NCBI GenBank assembly: GCA_963777755.1 | Contig: CAVZSC010000009.1 | Coordinates: forward strand, 85,627 to 149,626 | Direction: 5' to 3' | DNA from: DATFWC01 sp963777755 | Lineage (GTDB): Bacteria; Pseudomonadota; Alphaproteobacteria; Rhizobiales; Xanthobacteraceae | DNA length: 64,000 nt | In this document: positions 46,135 to 55,022 of the stretch, piece by piece | Position numbering within the stretch: position 1 is the first letter of the stretch | Layout: each line of letters begins with the position of its first letter | Notes under the pieces: model-generated | Told to the model about the DNA's origin: nothing | Seen by the model: only the letters and a program-made list of their open reading frames with translations | Databases searched by the model: none | Position numbers and translations under genes: made by a program

Positions 46135-47090
46135 CCAATCGCTCCACTCGTTTCTACTGGATCGGGTTCTGTGTCGTTCTCGCGCTGCTGATCGTGGCGC
46201 CACTGGTGCTGCCGGAGTTCTGGCGCCGCTTTCTGACTGAGGTCCTGATCTGGGGCCTGCTCGCCATGTCGTCCGACATCCTGATCGGCTACACCGGCAT
46301 GGTGTCATTCGGCCATTCGGCGTTCTTCGGTCTCGGCATGTATGGCGCGGCGGCGGCGCTGCTGATGGTGCGGCCGCCCAATCTGTGGCTCGCGATCGCC
46401 TATGGGCTGATCGGCGCCGCCGGCATCGCGCTGTTCATGGCCTATTTCTCGACCCGCCTGCGCGACATCTATTTCGCCATCACGACGCTGATCTTCTCGC
46501 AGATCTTCTACGTCATCATCTTCACCTGGACCGAGGTAACCGGGGGCGAGAACGGGCTCACGTTCTCGCGGCCGCAGCTATGGCTCCCGGGAATCTATCG
46601 GGAACCGTTCACGCCCGAGACCTTGCACTGGTTCGTGCTCGCCGTGGTCACCGCCTCCTACCTGATCATGCGGCGCATCACCCAGTCGCCGTTCGGCATG
46701 GTGCTGCAGTCGATCCGCGAGAACGAGCCGCGCACACGCGCCATCGGCTATGCGGTTGAGCGCTACAAGATCGTAGCGGTGATGCTGTCGGGCGTGTTCG
46801 CCGGCCTCGCCGGCGTTCTCTACGCGCTGCAGAACCGCTTCGCGGCGCCCGACTTCGTGTACTTCCTGGTCTCCGGCGAGACGGTGATCTTCAACGTCAT
46901 GGGCGGGATCGGCACCCTGGTCGGACCGATCGTGGGCGCGGGATTTTTCCTCGGACTGAAGGAACTGTTCTCGCGCCTGTTCGGCGAACAGTTCCCCTAT
47001 CTGATTCCGGTCGGCATCATCTTCATTGCGATGATCATCTTCATGCCGCAGGGGCTGCTCGGCTTTGCGCGGCGGTGGCTCAACCGCTGA
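46131..47090 (+). CDS. livM: Branched-chain-type ABC transporter permease LivM
   Basis: 319 aa, ATG at 46131 overlapping the LivH stop. Membrane segments start at about residue 10; the family motifs I-G-Y-T-G-M-V-S-F-G-H-S-A-F-F and R-E-N-E-P-R-T-R-A-I-G-Y are present. It ends with M-P-Q-G-L-L-G. It closes the operon SBP-LivG-LivF-LivH-LivM and converges on a cysteine-dioxygenase-like gene, one base between the stops. Confidence 0.93.
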   Translation: MTNRSTRFYWIGFCVVLALLIVAPLVLPEFWRRFLTEVLIWGLLAMSSDILIGYTGMVSFGHSAFFGLGMYGAAAALLMVRPPNLWLAIAYGLIGAAGIALFMAYFSTRLRDIYFAITTLIFSQIFYVIIFTWTEVTGGENGLTFSRPQLWLPGIYREPFTPETLHWFVLAVVTASYLIMRRITQSPFGMVLQSIRENEPRTRAIGYAVERYKIVAVMLSGVFAGLAGVLYALQNRFAAPDFVYFLVSGETVIFNVMGGIGTLVGPIVGAGFFLGLKELFSRLFGEQFPYLIPVGIIFIAMIIFMPQGLLGFARRWLNR

Positions 47091-47091
47091 C

Positions 47092-47664
47092 TCACGTTGC
47101 AAACGCTCGGCCGATCTTGTCGGCCCGTTCGAAGCGCTGCACGGCCTTCTGCGGGTCCCACGGCTCTTCGACCAGCGTTTCGGGGTCCCATTCGCTGCGG
47201 TGCGCCGGCGAGAAAAAGTCGCCTCCATAGACGTGAATGGCGCCGGTGAACCGCGGGATCGGGTTGGTCACCGAGTGGATGATGTCGGGTCCGAGGGGCT
47301 CCGCGTCCTTCACACCCAGTGCCTTGGCGCCGGCAGCCTCGACCTTGCCCTCACGTCCAGGGATACGGCGCCAGAAGATGTTGTCCTCGCGGCCCGTATA
47401 GATGCCGATCACGGCCCACATGTGATGATTGTGCGGCACGATGGTCATCATCGGAGCCCACACCACGTTGAGGATGGTCAAGTCCTTCGCCTGATAGATC
47501 TTGTGCAGGCCTGCGCGCTTGGGCTCGCCCAGGCCCTTCAGCACGGCCCCTGGATCGGACACCGCGCGGGCGACAACGTCGCGGACGAGCTTAGGGGACT
47601 TGTCGGCGGCAAGCGCCGCGCGACAGTCGGCGATGAATTGCTCCAGCTCGAACACGGATTTCAT
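47092..47664 (-). CDS. Cysteine-dioxygenase-like cupin protein
   Basis: 190 aa from the ATG at 47664 (an in-frame start 15 bases earlier is less probable). The cupin core has V-P-H-N-H-H-M-W-A-V-I-G-I-Y-T-G-R-E-D-N, the first two His being metal ligands, and a late I-H-S-V-T-N-P with the third His. The long N-terminal helix (F-E-L-E-Q-F-I-A-D-C-R) is typical of this branch of predicted iron-dependent thiol or 3-mercaptopropionate-type dioxygenases. Substrate not known. The gene converges on livM. Confidence 0.83.
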   Translation of the reverse strand: MKSVFELEQFIADCRAALAADKSPKLVRDVVARAVSDPGAVLKGLGEPKRAGLHKIYQAKDLTILNVVWAPMMTIVPHNHHMWAVIGIYTGREDNIFWRRIPGREGKVEAAGAKALGVKDAEPLGPDIIHSVTNPIPRFTGAIHVYGGDFFSPAHRSEWDPETLVEEPWDPQKAVQRFERADKIGRAFAT

Positions 47665-47706
47665 GTCACGTTCCCGCAAACGACCATGCAGCCTGCGAAC
47701 TCGGCT

Positions 47707-48279
47707 TCAGCGCGACGCGATACCCCTGTAGAGCGCAAGTGCTGCTTTCAACGCATCGTACTCCTCGCATGGGATCAGACAAATTCTTTCCAGCGTGGCG
47801 AGGTGTTGTTCGGCGCCGGCGAGGTTGCCGATGGCCAGATAGGCCTCGCCGAGATGCCCGTGCGCACCGCGGTGGCGGGGATTGAGCGCGAGCGCCTGCC
47901 GGTAATACTGGAACGCCGCATCGAGCTGGCGCAATCGGCGATGGGCGTAGCCGAGGTCGTTCTGCAGATCGGCGTTGCGCGCGTCGCGCAACGCGGCCGG
48001 CGCGAGGGCCGCAATGGCGCCGACCCAGTCCCCAGTCGCGAGCGCTTTCTTGCCGGCAGCAACCTCCGGGTCGAGTTGCGCCCAATCCGCGCCGCCCGCC
48101 ATCGCTCCCATGGACGTGCAGATCGGCCAGTTGTCCAGCTCGACGGTGCTTGCGGATGCGACGTCGACCGCAGGAACCAGCGGTGCAGCCTGGTCCGGTT
48201 GCGTCACTCCGATCACGATGCAAACGGCCGCGCCGCAGATCAGGCCTCCCGCCACCGCCGCTCCCGTAGCACGGATCAT
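47707..48279 (-). CDS. Membrane-anchored or exported TPR protein
   Basis: 190 aa from the ATG at 48279 with GGGAG nine bases before it. The N-terminus has a hydrophobic segment (A-A-V-A-G-G-L-I-C-G-A-A-V-C-I-V-I-G-V) that is a signal or anchor. Two to three TPR units lie at about 95-170 (for example L-G-Y-A-H-R-R-L-R-Q-L-D-A-A and H-L-G-E-A-Y-L-A-I-G-N-L). Two Cys pairs are present. Its stop-side neighbour encodes a second, larger TPR protein; they may act in one envelope complex. Confidence 0.75.
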   Translation of the reverse strand: MIRATGAAVAGGLICGAAVCIVIGVTQPDQAAPLVPAVDVASASTVELDNWPICTSMGAMAGGADWAQLDPEVAAGKKALATGDWVGAIAALAPAALRDARNADLQNDLGYAHRRLRQLDAAFQYYRQALALNPRHRGAHGHLGEAYLAIGNLAGAEQHLATLERICLIPCEEYDALKAALALYRGIASR

Positions 48280-48310
48280 GATTGCTGCTCCCGTCGGAGA
48301 GGCTGGCGGC

Positions 48311-49906
48311 TCATCGTTGTGCCAGGAACGCCTTTGCCTCCCGAATCTCCGTTCGGTCCGTGTCCGCATCCCTGGTCAACTGCACGAGGTTGCGGAAATA
48401 CGTCGCCGCCTTGTCGTCGGCCTTGGCGAGCGCCGCCGCCTTGGCGGCGCCGAACAGCCCGCGCAGCCTGTTCGGCGTCGACACGATCGCGGTCTCGTAT
48501 TCGTTGAGCGCCTCTATCGGCTGCCGCTGCTCCAGCAGCAGATCGCCCAACAGCTCGCGCATCGGGTAGAGCCTGTTCTCCATCGCGACGTGCTTTTCGC
48601 TGCCGTCCTCCAGGTCCGCCGCGGCACGCATGAGCTTGAGCGCCGCATTGTTCTCCTCTTTGGCCTGGGCAAGCCACGCCGAGGCGGCCAGCGCCTGGAT
48701 TTCGACCTGCTCGGCCCAATACACCTGGCTCGCCCGCTCCAGCATCGTGCGCAGGTCCTTGAGCCTGGCCACTTCGCGCTCCGCGGCAGGGAGATCTCCG
48801 CTGCGCGCCGCGCCCATAGCGCGGGCGAAATGGGTGATCGCCTCAGCCTGCGGGAACTGGCTGCTGCGTGGCTCGAGCACGGCCGCCTCCTGCCAGGCCT
48901 GCCGTTCCAGCGCATAGCGCGCCGGCACGGCGGCGAGGGCGGTGTAGCCGACCAGGTATTCGAAACCGAGCTTCCGGATGGCGGCGTTCTCCGCGAGCAC
49001 CTGCCTGGCGCGGTTCTCCTGTCCCATTTGCAGGAGCGCATACTGTGTGAAATCCAGCATGTGCGACTCGGCGGGATGCGCCGCTCCGGGCCAGGTCCGG
49101 GCCGCCTGCTCGCGGGCCGCCTGCAGCGATGTGGCGTTGGACGCGACCGACTCCGCCCACAGGCCGACCATGGAATAGATGTGCGCCGGCATGTGCCGCG
49201 CATGCGGGGCGGCCGGGGCGACCTTGGCGTATCGGTTGGCGGCATCGATCGCGCGCTTGGCCAGCGGCGCGTAGTCGTAGCTGTGGATGATGTAGTGAAG
49301 CACGCCCGGGTGGTCGGGCAGCGCCGCGGCGACCGTTTCCAAAATGGCGCCCGCCCTGAGCAGCTTCGCATAGGTCTTGTCGCTGGGCGGAGCCGTCTCG
49401 TTCAGCGCGAGCGCATGGAAGATGGTCGCTTCCATGTCGTCCGGATATTTTTGTGCGAGCTGCTCCATCGCCCGCTCGTAGGCGAGCCCGCGGGTGGTCT
49501 GATCGACTTTGTCGTGGTCCCGGTAGTAGACCTCGATCGCGGCCAGCCAGTCGCGCTCGCGCGCGGTTGCGGCGCCGATCGCCTTGCCCTTCTGTACCGC
49601 CTCCAGGCCGTTCTTAAGCGCGACGGCGGACAGCGGCAGCACCAGCGGATTGACGCGCTGGCTGATGGCGATCCCCCAGTACGCGATGGCGCATTGCGGA
49701 TCGACGGCGGCGGCCTCGGTGAACGCCTGGATGCTGTCCGGATAGTAGAACGAATGAACGAGGGCGACGCCGCGATCGAATTTCTGCTGCGCCGCCGAGC
49801 TGCACGAGGTCTTGAAGCTCACGCGGCCCAGATCCTCGGCAGACGCGGTCGCCACAAGTGTGCTGGCCAGCAGCGCCGCTGCGGATATCTTCGACTTCGT
49901 TTTCAT
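48311..49906 (-). CDS. Large exported TPR protein
   Basis: 531 aa from the ATG at 49906. Residues 1-about 24 are a signal peptide (A-A-A-L-L-A-S-T-L-V-A-T-A-S-A). The body is helical repeat throughout, with F-S-S/D-R-G-V-A-L-V-H-S-F-Y-Y-P-D near the start, C-A-I-A-Y-W-G-I-A-I-S-Q-R and D-H-P-G-V-L-H-Y-I-I-H-S-Y-D in the middle, features I recognise from secreted TPR proteins of soil bacteria with unknown role. It is 31 bases upstream of the smaller TPR gene, same strand. Confidence 0.8.
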   Translation of the reverse strand: MKTKSKISAAALLASTLVATASAEDLGRVSFKTSCSSAAQQKFDRGVALVHSFYYPDSIQAFTEAAAVDPQCAIAYWGIAISQRVNPLVLPLSAVALKNGLEAVQKGKAIGAATARERDWLAAIEVYYRDHDKVDQTTRGLAYERAMEQLAQKYPDDMEATIFHALALNETAPPSDKTYAKLLRAGAILETVAAALPDHPGVLHYIIHSYDYAPLAKRAIDAANRYAKVAPAAPHARHMPAHIYSMVGLWAESVASNATSLQAAREQAARTWPGAAHPAESHMLDFTQYALLQMGQENRARQVLAENAAIRKLGFEYLVGYTALAAVPARYALERQAWQEAAVLEPRSSQFPQAEAITHFARAMGAARSGDLPAAEREVARLKDLRTMLERASQVYWAEQVEIQALAASAWLAQAKEENNAALKLMRAAADLEDGSEKHVAMENRLYPMRELLGDLLLEQRQPIEALNEYETAIVSTPNRLRGLFGAAKAAALAKADDKAATYFRNLVQLTRDADTDRTEIREAKAFLAQR

Positions 49907-50089
49907 CGCACGCTTTCCTCTCATCGGAGGCCAAGTTGCTTGCGCACCATGCGAGCGGACGCGACTGTGCGTTGCCGAGCAGAGTGACGGTCGTCACCCC
50001 GGCGGCTCACACAGACAAAGGTTGGGCCCTGAATGTGCGGCAGGGTATGGGACCTGGACTGAATATGTCCAATGCATTTATCGTTTCAT

Positions 50090-50114
50090 GATTGATGCAA
50101 ATCCGTTATCAATC
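50090..50114. promoter_or_regulatory. LysR-type T-N11-A dyad
   Basis: GATTGAT (50090-50096) and ATCAATC (50108-50114) are perfect inverted seven-base arms with exactly 11 bases between the inner T and A. That is the classical LTTR recognition box. It ends five bases before the LysR start at 50120, where binding would block expression and so give autoregulation; it could also serve the divergent TPR genes. Confidence 0.7.
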
Positions 50115-50119
50115 CGGTC

Positions 50120-51064
50120 ATGAACCTGCGCCACCTGCGCGCCTTCGCCACCATTGTGGATGCCGGCGGCTTCGCTCGTGCCGCCGCACGCCTGAACGTG
50201 AGTCAGCCGGCGCTCTCCCGGCAGATCCACGTGCTGGAGGCCGAGCTGGGCGTGCCGCTGTTCGATCGTCTTGGCCGGCGCGTCCAGCTGACATCGGAGG
50301 GCGAAGATCTGCTCCGGCGCAGCCGCCGCCTGCTGGCGGAAGCCGACTCGCTCGGCGAGCGGGCGCGCTCGCTCAAGTCCGGCGAGACCGGGATCCTTCG
50401 CGTCGGCGCGACGCCGCAGGTGATCGAGAACCTGCTGGCGGGCTTCCTGATCCGCTACCGGAGCCGCCACCCCGGCGTGGAAGTCCACCTCATCGAGGAC
50501 GGCGGCGCTCGTTTGCTCGTACACCTCGAGCGCGGCGACGCTCATCTGGCGATGACCCCGGCCGTCGGCTCGCGCTTTCCCGGACGTCTGCTCTATCCCA
50601 TGCACGTGCTTGCGGTGCTGTCCCCGGCGCACCGGCTGAGGCGGCGTGCCGTTCTGGAGATCGCCGAGCTGGCCGAGGAGCCATTGCTGCTGCTGCGGCG
50701 CGAGTTCGGCTCGCGCGAGTGGTTCGATATCGCGTGTCGGATCGCGCACGTCCAGCCGCCCGTGCTGCTGGAAAGCGCCGCCCCGCATACGCTCGTGGCA
50801 CTCGCCGCAACCAACTACGGAATTGCGATTCTTCCCTCCAACGCACAAGTGCCTCGGGACATCGTGCTCGCGGTGCCACTGGTCCACCGCGGCGCATCGG
50901 TCGGCCGGTGGTCGCACATAGCCTGGGATTCACGCCGCTTCCGGGCTCCCTACGCGGTGCAGTTCGTCGAGGAGCTGGTGACCCATTGCCATCGAGACTA
51001 TCCGGGACGTGCGCTCGTCAAGCGGGCCCCGCCGATCCCGCGGCCAAAAGAGGTGACCGATTGA
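50120..51064 (+). CDS. LysR-family transcriptional regulator
   Basis: 314 aa, ATG at 50120. The N-terminal winged helix (M-N-L-R-H-L-R-A-F-A-T-I-V-D-A-G-G-F) with helix A-R-L-N-V-S-Q-P-A-L-S-R-Q-I is standard; the effector domain begins near I-L-R-V-G-A-T-P. It is divergent from the TPR genes and converges on the MetE-like operon (stops 49 bases apart), so either set could be its target. A dyad suited to it covers the region right before its start. Confidence 0.93.
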   Translation: MNLRHLRAFATIVDAGGFARAAARLNVSQPALSRQIHVLEAELGVPLFDRLGRRVQLTSEGEDLLRRSRRLLAEADSLGERARSLKSGETGILRVGATPQVIENLLAGFLIRYRSRHPGVEVHLIEDGGARLLVHLERGDAHLAMTPAVGSRFPGRLLYPMHVLAVLSPAHRLRRRAVLEIAELAEEPLLLLRREFGSREWFDIACRIAHVQPPVLLESAAPHTLVALAATNYGIAILPSNAQVPRDIVLAVPLVHRGASVGRWSHIAWDSRRFRAPYAVQFVEELVTHCHRDYPGRALVKRAPPIPRPKEVTD

Positions 51065-51113
51065 TCGATGCAGTGACGGCATGTAGCTGGACCCCGCGGT
51101 CGCCTGCTGTCTC

Positions 51114-52298
51114 TCACCCGGTCTTCGTCAGGGTGAGCGAGTAGCGTGCATCGGCAGCGAGGCACTGCGCCTCGGGCAGACCGAGCTCCTTGCGCACGAT
51201 GTTGGTGCCGAGCACCATCGCGACCATCTTGTAGGTGGCATGGCGCCGGCCCATGCCTTCGCGGCCCATGCCGCAGTCGGACGAGATGATCAGCCGTTCC
51301 GGCGGAACGTGCTTCAGGGCTTCGCGGATGAGCGCCGCGACCTGGTCCTGCCGTTCCACCTGCAGCGTGTGATGGTCGATCACGCCGACCACCACCTTCT
51401 TGTCCTTTATCGCCTCGCCGATCGCCTTGAGGTCGCCCGGGCCGGACGAGCAGGTTTCGAACGTGATGGCGTCCGCATCGAGCTGCGCCAGCGCCTTCAG
51501 CGTCGGCTGATAGCTCTGGATGTCGGTGAAGATGCGCTGCTGCGATGGATTGCCCCAGCAGGTGTGGCACCACACTTCCGTCTTGCCGCGCAGCCCCTTC
51601 ACGGTGTTGTTGAAGATCTTCGCCAGGTCGTCGACGTCGAGCTTGCCGAACGCCTTGCCGCGCACCGGCACCATGTGGATCTGCGGCTCCTCCATCTGGA
51701 TCACCGGGCAACCTGCATCGGCAAGCGCATTGAGCTCCTGGTTGATTGCCTCGCTGAACGCCCACGTGCGTTCGATCGGATCCTTGTAGTGGTCGTCGGC
51801 GACCGAGGCGGCGAGCAGCTCGGGCAGGATGGTGCCGAACTTGACCGGCCGCGTGGTCATGCGCTGCGCCGTCTTCCACAGCGCAGCGTATTGCAGGTTG
51901 CCGCGCCCGATCGGTCCGACGATGCGCGGGAACACGCGCGCTTCGAGGAAATCGTGCAGGATATGGCCGCGCGGATAGGCGACGGCGCCGACGTTGTAGA
52001 CGGCGGGCTCCGGCTCGGCGGCAAAGCCCGCCATGTGGGTCAGCGGGTAGCTCTGCCAGCTCATCCCGCCGACTTCCTCGTCGTAGTGCGCATCGCCGTC
52101 GGTGCAGATGTCGAGGCCGGCCACCTCCTGCGCGCGCAGGAAACACGAGACTGCGTCCTCGTACTGCTCGCGATAGCGCGAGTTGACCATGGCCTCGAGG
52201 AAGCTCCGGGGGCCGAGCGTCGCCGTGTACCAGGCCGGGCGCGGCAGCGAGCCGATGATCGAGGTCGGCAGCATGACGTTCGCCGAAGCTTTGAACAT
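51114..52298 (-). CDS. Cobalamin-independent methionine synthase II family protein (MetE C-terminal-like)
   Basis: 394 aa, ATG at 52298. It corresponds to the catalytic barrel of MetE without the N-terminal half (full MetE is about 750 aa). Zinc-ligand candidates are W-C-H-T-C-W-G-N, F-E-T-C-S-S and S-S-D-C-G-M-G. The N-terminal I-G-S-L-P-R-P is the folate-side motif. In operons like this the protein may move methyl or related groups from a catabolic substrate instead of making methionine. It is last in the operon and begins eight bases after the hydratase stop. Confidence 0.85.
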   Translation of the reverse strand: MFKASANVMLPTSIIGSLPRPAWYTATLGPRSFLEAMVNSRYREQYEDAVSCFLRAQEVAGLDICTDGDAHYDEEVGGMSWQSYPLTHMAGFAAEPEPAVYNVGAVAYPRGHILHDFLEARVFPRIVGPIGRGNLQYAALWKTAQRMTTRPVKFGTILPELLAASVADDHYKDPIERTWAFSEAINQELNALADAGCPVIQMEEPQIHMVPVRGKAFGKLDVDDLAKIFNNTVKGLRGKTEVWCHTCWGNPSQQRIFTDIQSYQPTLKALAQLDADAITFETCSSGPGDLKAIGEAIKDKKVVVGVIDHHTLQVERQDQVAALIREALKHVPPERLIISSDCGMGREGMGRRHATYKMVAMVLGTNIVRKELGLPEAQCLAADARYSLTLTKTG

Positions 52299-52306
52299 GG
52301 CAGGTC

Positions 52307-53005
52307 CTATGCGGTGAATTCGACCGAGACGGCGCCGCCCGGCGACAAGACGAAGCTGACGCTCTCGCCTGGCGCGACGAACATGGGCGCCACCACCGAG
52401 CCGGCGATGATGAACTCACCCGCGCGCAGGGACTCGCCGAGCGCGGCCGCCGTATCGGCGACATGGCGCACGATCTCGACGAGCTTGCCGGTGTTGGCCT
52501 CGAGATCGGCGGGCACGTCAATCGCTTGGCCTGAGCGCACGAGCTGGCCGGTCAGGCCGGTGAGACGCGCGCCGGCGCGCGACGCTTCGCGCGGCCCGAG
52601 CACGACGTAGCGCTGAAAAATATCCCCGGCGAGGATCGCCTCGACGTCGTCCATCGGGCCGTCGGCATCGGCGAGCTCGATGGCCGGCCCGAGCGCCGCG
52701 ATGGCGGCCCGGATGGTCGCCTCATCGGCGCCTGCCGGCACGTCCCGGCCGAAATGAATCGCGATCTCCGGCTCGGCCACCGGCTTGTGCCAGCCCTGGA
52801 GCGACACCTTGCTGCCCGAGGCGAGGATCGCCCGGTCGAGCAGGAAGCCGGTAAGCGGCGCGGCGAGCTTGAGCTTCTCCTTCGCGGCCGGCGCGCCGAA
52901 GCCGACCTTCCAGCCGGCCACCTTCGCTCCCGACGCCAGCCGCTCGTGTCGCAGCGCGGTCTGCCGCCGCATGCCGGCTGCGATGCGAGGATCCTCAAAC
53001 GCCAT
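52307..53005 (-). CDS. Fumarylacetoacetate-hydrolase / 2-keto-4-pentenoate hydratase family protein
   Basis: 232 aa from the ATG at 53005, with GAAGGA seven bases before. Family features are A-G-W-K-V-G-F (catalytic Lys), A-E-P-E-I-A (metal Glu residues), the D-G-P-M-D-D-V-E segment, G-D-I-F-Q-R-Y-V-V-L-G and I-I-A-G-S-V-V-A-P. This is the MhpD-like branch that hydrates or decarboxylates 2-oxo-4-enoates in meta-cleavage pathways. It follows the cupin gene by 11 bases. Confidence 0.88.
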   Translation of the reverse strand: MAFEDPRIAAGMRRQTALRHERLASGAKVAGWKVGFGAPAAKEKLKLAAPLTGFLLDRAILASGSKVSLQGWHKPVAEPEIAIHFGRDVPAGADEATIRAAIAALGPAIELADADGPMDDVEAILAGDIFQRYVVLGPREASRAGARLTGLTGQLVRSGQAIDVPADLEANTGKLVEIVRHVADTAAALGESLRAGEFIIAGSVVAPMFVAPGESVSFVLSPGGAVSVEFTA

Positions 53006-53016
53006 CACGCTATCCT

Positions 53017-53418
53017 TCAATGACTGTCCGGGTCGACTTCGTAACCCGAGTCCTCGATGGAGCCTGCGCCCATCCAGCCCCACACCAGCACCACGTCCGC
53101 GTCCGAGGTGTTGTTGAAGCCGTGCCAGCAGTCGCGCGGCGAATAGACCACGTCGCCTTCGCCGGACGGCTCCTCGCCGTCGTCGTTGTAGATGTGGCCG
53201 TGCCCCTTGAGCACGATGAAGAACTCGTCGCAATTGTGGTGGCGATGACGCTCGTGCCGCGCGCCCGGCTTGAGCACGGTCCAGCCGACCACGTTGTCGG
53301 CGCCGGCCGATTTCTTGTCGATCAGGAACTGCACCTGCATGTCGACCCAGCCGTCGTCGCGCTTGAGGCCGGCGACCTGCGGCACGTCGCGCAGGTTGGT
53401 GCGATACATCTTGCTCAC
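53017..53418 (-). CDS. Small cupin protein
   Basis: 133 aa. The GTG start at 53418 overlaps the upstream TGA (GTGA) and has GGGGGACA before it; an ATG at 53409 is an alternative. The metal-binding motif 1 is E-R-H-R-H-H-N-C-D-E-F-F-I-V-L-K-G; motif 2 ends D-C-W-H-G-F-N. A mononuclear metal cupin such as an isomerase or dioxygenase is expected. It is translationally coupled to the dehydrogenase gene. Confidence 0.85.
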   Translation of the reverse strand: MSKMYRTNLRDVPQVAGLKRDDGWVDMQVQFLIDKKSAGADNVVGWTVLKPGARHERHRHHNCDEFFIVLKGHGHIYNDDGEEPSGEGDVVYSPRDCWHGFNNTSDADVVLVWGWMGAGSIEDSGYEVDPDSH

Positions 53419-54296
53419 ATCTGTCCCCCGAGACGGCGATAGACCTCGTGCGCGGTGACGAAGTCGCGATGATCGATGCCGAGGCCGCGACAGGCATTCA
53501 TCATCTCGTTGGCGGCGGCCGCCAGCGGCACCGGGCTGCCGAGCTTGCGGCCGAGCTCGAGCGCCAGCACCATGTCCTTCTGCTGCAGGGTGACGTCGGC
53601 GAGCGGCACCGCCGGCATCTTGCCGTCCAGGATGAACGGCCCCCGATAGCCGAGCACGGGCGAGGCCGCAACGCTCTTGAGGATGGCATCGACCGCGATC
53701 TCGCGGCCGACGCCGCCCTTCTCGGCGAGGGCCACCGCCTCGCCGAACGCGATCACCTCGACCATGAGCAGGAGGTTGACGGCGATCTTCATCTGGCAGG
53801 CGAGCCCGTTCGCCCCGATATGCGTCACCTTGGGGCCGATCGCGAGCAGCACAGGCTTCACCGCTTCGAACGCCTGGGGGGTGCCGCCCACCATCACCGA
53901 GGCATTGCCCTGCGCCAGCGTGACCGGGCTGCCCGAAAGCGGCGCATCGAGCATCGTGAGCCCGCGTTCGGCGAATTTGGCAGCGACCGCACGGCTCGCG
54001 TCGGGGGCAATGGTGCTCATGTCGGCGTAGATGCCGCCCGGCTTGAGGCCGGCGATGATTCCGTCATCGCCAAGCGCGACGGTGCGCACGGCCTCCCCGT
54101 CGGTCACCATGGAAAGAACGACGTCGCAGGCTTCGGCGACGGCGCGCGGGGTATCGCCCCAGCGCATCCCTGCGGCGATCAGCGCTTGCGCCTTGTCCTT
54201 GCTCCGGTTCCAGCCGGTGACGTTGTGGCCGGCCGCCTGCAGGCGCGGCACGATGCCCTGGCCCATCACGCCGAGGCCGACGAATCCCACGTTCAC
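53415..54296 (-). CDS. NAD(P)-dependent beta-hydroxyacid dehydrogenase (3-hydroxyisobutyrate type)
   Basis: 293 aa, GTG start at 54296. The Rossmann start is V-G-F-V-G-L-G-V-M-G-Q-G, with D-A-P-L-S-G-S-P-V at the substrate-binding site and the catalytic Lys expected in C-Q-M-K-I-A-V-N-L-L-L. It oxidises a 3-hydroxy acid or reduces a semialdehyde such as tartronate or succinate semialdehyde. It now heads the truncated operon; an amidohydrolase lies 193 bases upstream. Confidence 0.92.
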   Translation of the reverse strand: MNVGFVGLGVMGQGIVPRLQAAGHNVTGWNRSKDKAQALIAAGMRWGDTPRAVAEACDVVLSMVTDGEAVRTVALGDDGIIAGLKPGGIYADMSTIAPDASRAVAAKFAERGLTMLDAPLSGSPVTLAQGNASVMVGGTPQAFEAVKPVLLAIGPKVTHIGANGLACQMKIAVNLLLMVEVIAFGEAVALAEKGGVGREIAVDAILKSVAASPVLGYRGPFILDGKMPAVPLADVTLQQKDMVLALELGRKLGSPVPLAAAANEMMNACRGLGIDHRDFVTAHEVYRRLGGQM

Positions 54297-54489
54297 GCGC
54301 CACTCTCCAATTCGATGACTCTCGTTCCTGTCATCCTGGCCGAGCGCCCAGCGCGAGTGCCGGGAGCCAGGACTCCGTGTCGCTGCTTATACGAACTCTG
54401 CGATCGAGCCTATACCACAGGGGTGGGTAGGTCCCGGATCGGCTCGCCGAGCGAGCCGTCCGGGATGACGATGGCGGGGCAGAATCCCA

Positions 54490-54888
54490 TTACGCGTTCA
54501 GGCGCGGGATCAATCCCACCGCGTTGTCCCGCGCGATCTTCTGGAAGTCGGCTGCTCCGAAGCCGAGCTGCGCGAGACCATGCGCGGTTTCGCCGATCGA
54601 GACCAGGGGAAAATCGGACCCGAACATGATCTGCGAAGTCGGCACCAGGCTGGTGAGCGCGGACAGCGCCGGCTTGTTTGCGGCGTTGGCGATCTCGTAG
54701 TGGAGGCGCGTGAGCTCGTTGAGGAAGCCGTTCGGCACCTTGTCCTTGAAGGCGGGCAGGGCGGCGTAGTGCTCGATCCGGCCGGCAACCATCGGCAGGG
54801 TGCCGCCCGAATGGGAGAAGATGAAGCGGATGTCGCGCAGCTTGCCGATAGAGCCGGAGAAGATCAGTTTCAAGCCTCGAGGCGACAA
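54490..54888 (-). pseudogene. Amidohydrolase family 2 protein, 5' part missing
   Basis: The open frame encodes 132 residues that match only the C-terminal part of ACMSD-like amidohydrolases: I-R-F-I-F-S-H-S-G-G-T-L-P and I-M-F-G-S-D-F-P-L-V carry the last metal ligands, and the end I-A-R-D-N-A is conserved. Family members are about 330 aa with an N-terminal H-x-H that is absent here. Similarity stops near position 54870, after which the mobile element begins. The gene belongs to the operon at 51114-54296 and was cut by the insertion. Confidence 0.75.
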
Positions 54889-55022
54889 CCGATGATTGCG
54901 ATCCGCGACTAAGCCAACGATGTCAGCGACTTGGCCTGGTTGTCAGTTCCCCATTTACAACTTACGAGGGCACGGTGTACAACTGTAGATGTATACCTCA
55001 CGTTTACTCGAAAGGATGGACC

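Noticed and set aside
54889..55022. Possible tRNA-derived attachment site at the left edge of the element
   Set aside because: I searched by eye for a tRNA 3' end with TTC arm and CCA and found none; no repeated core could be identified.
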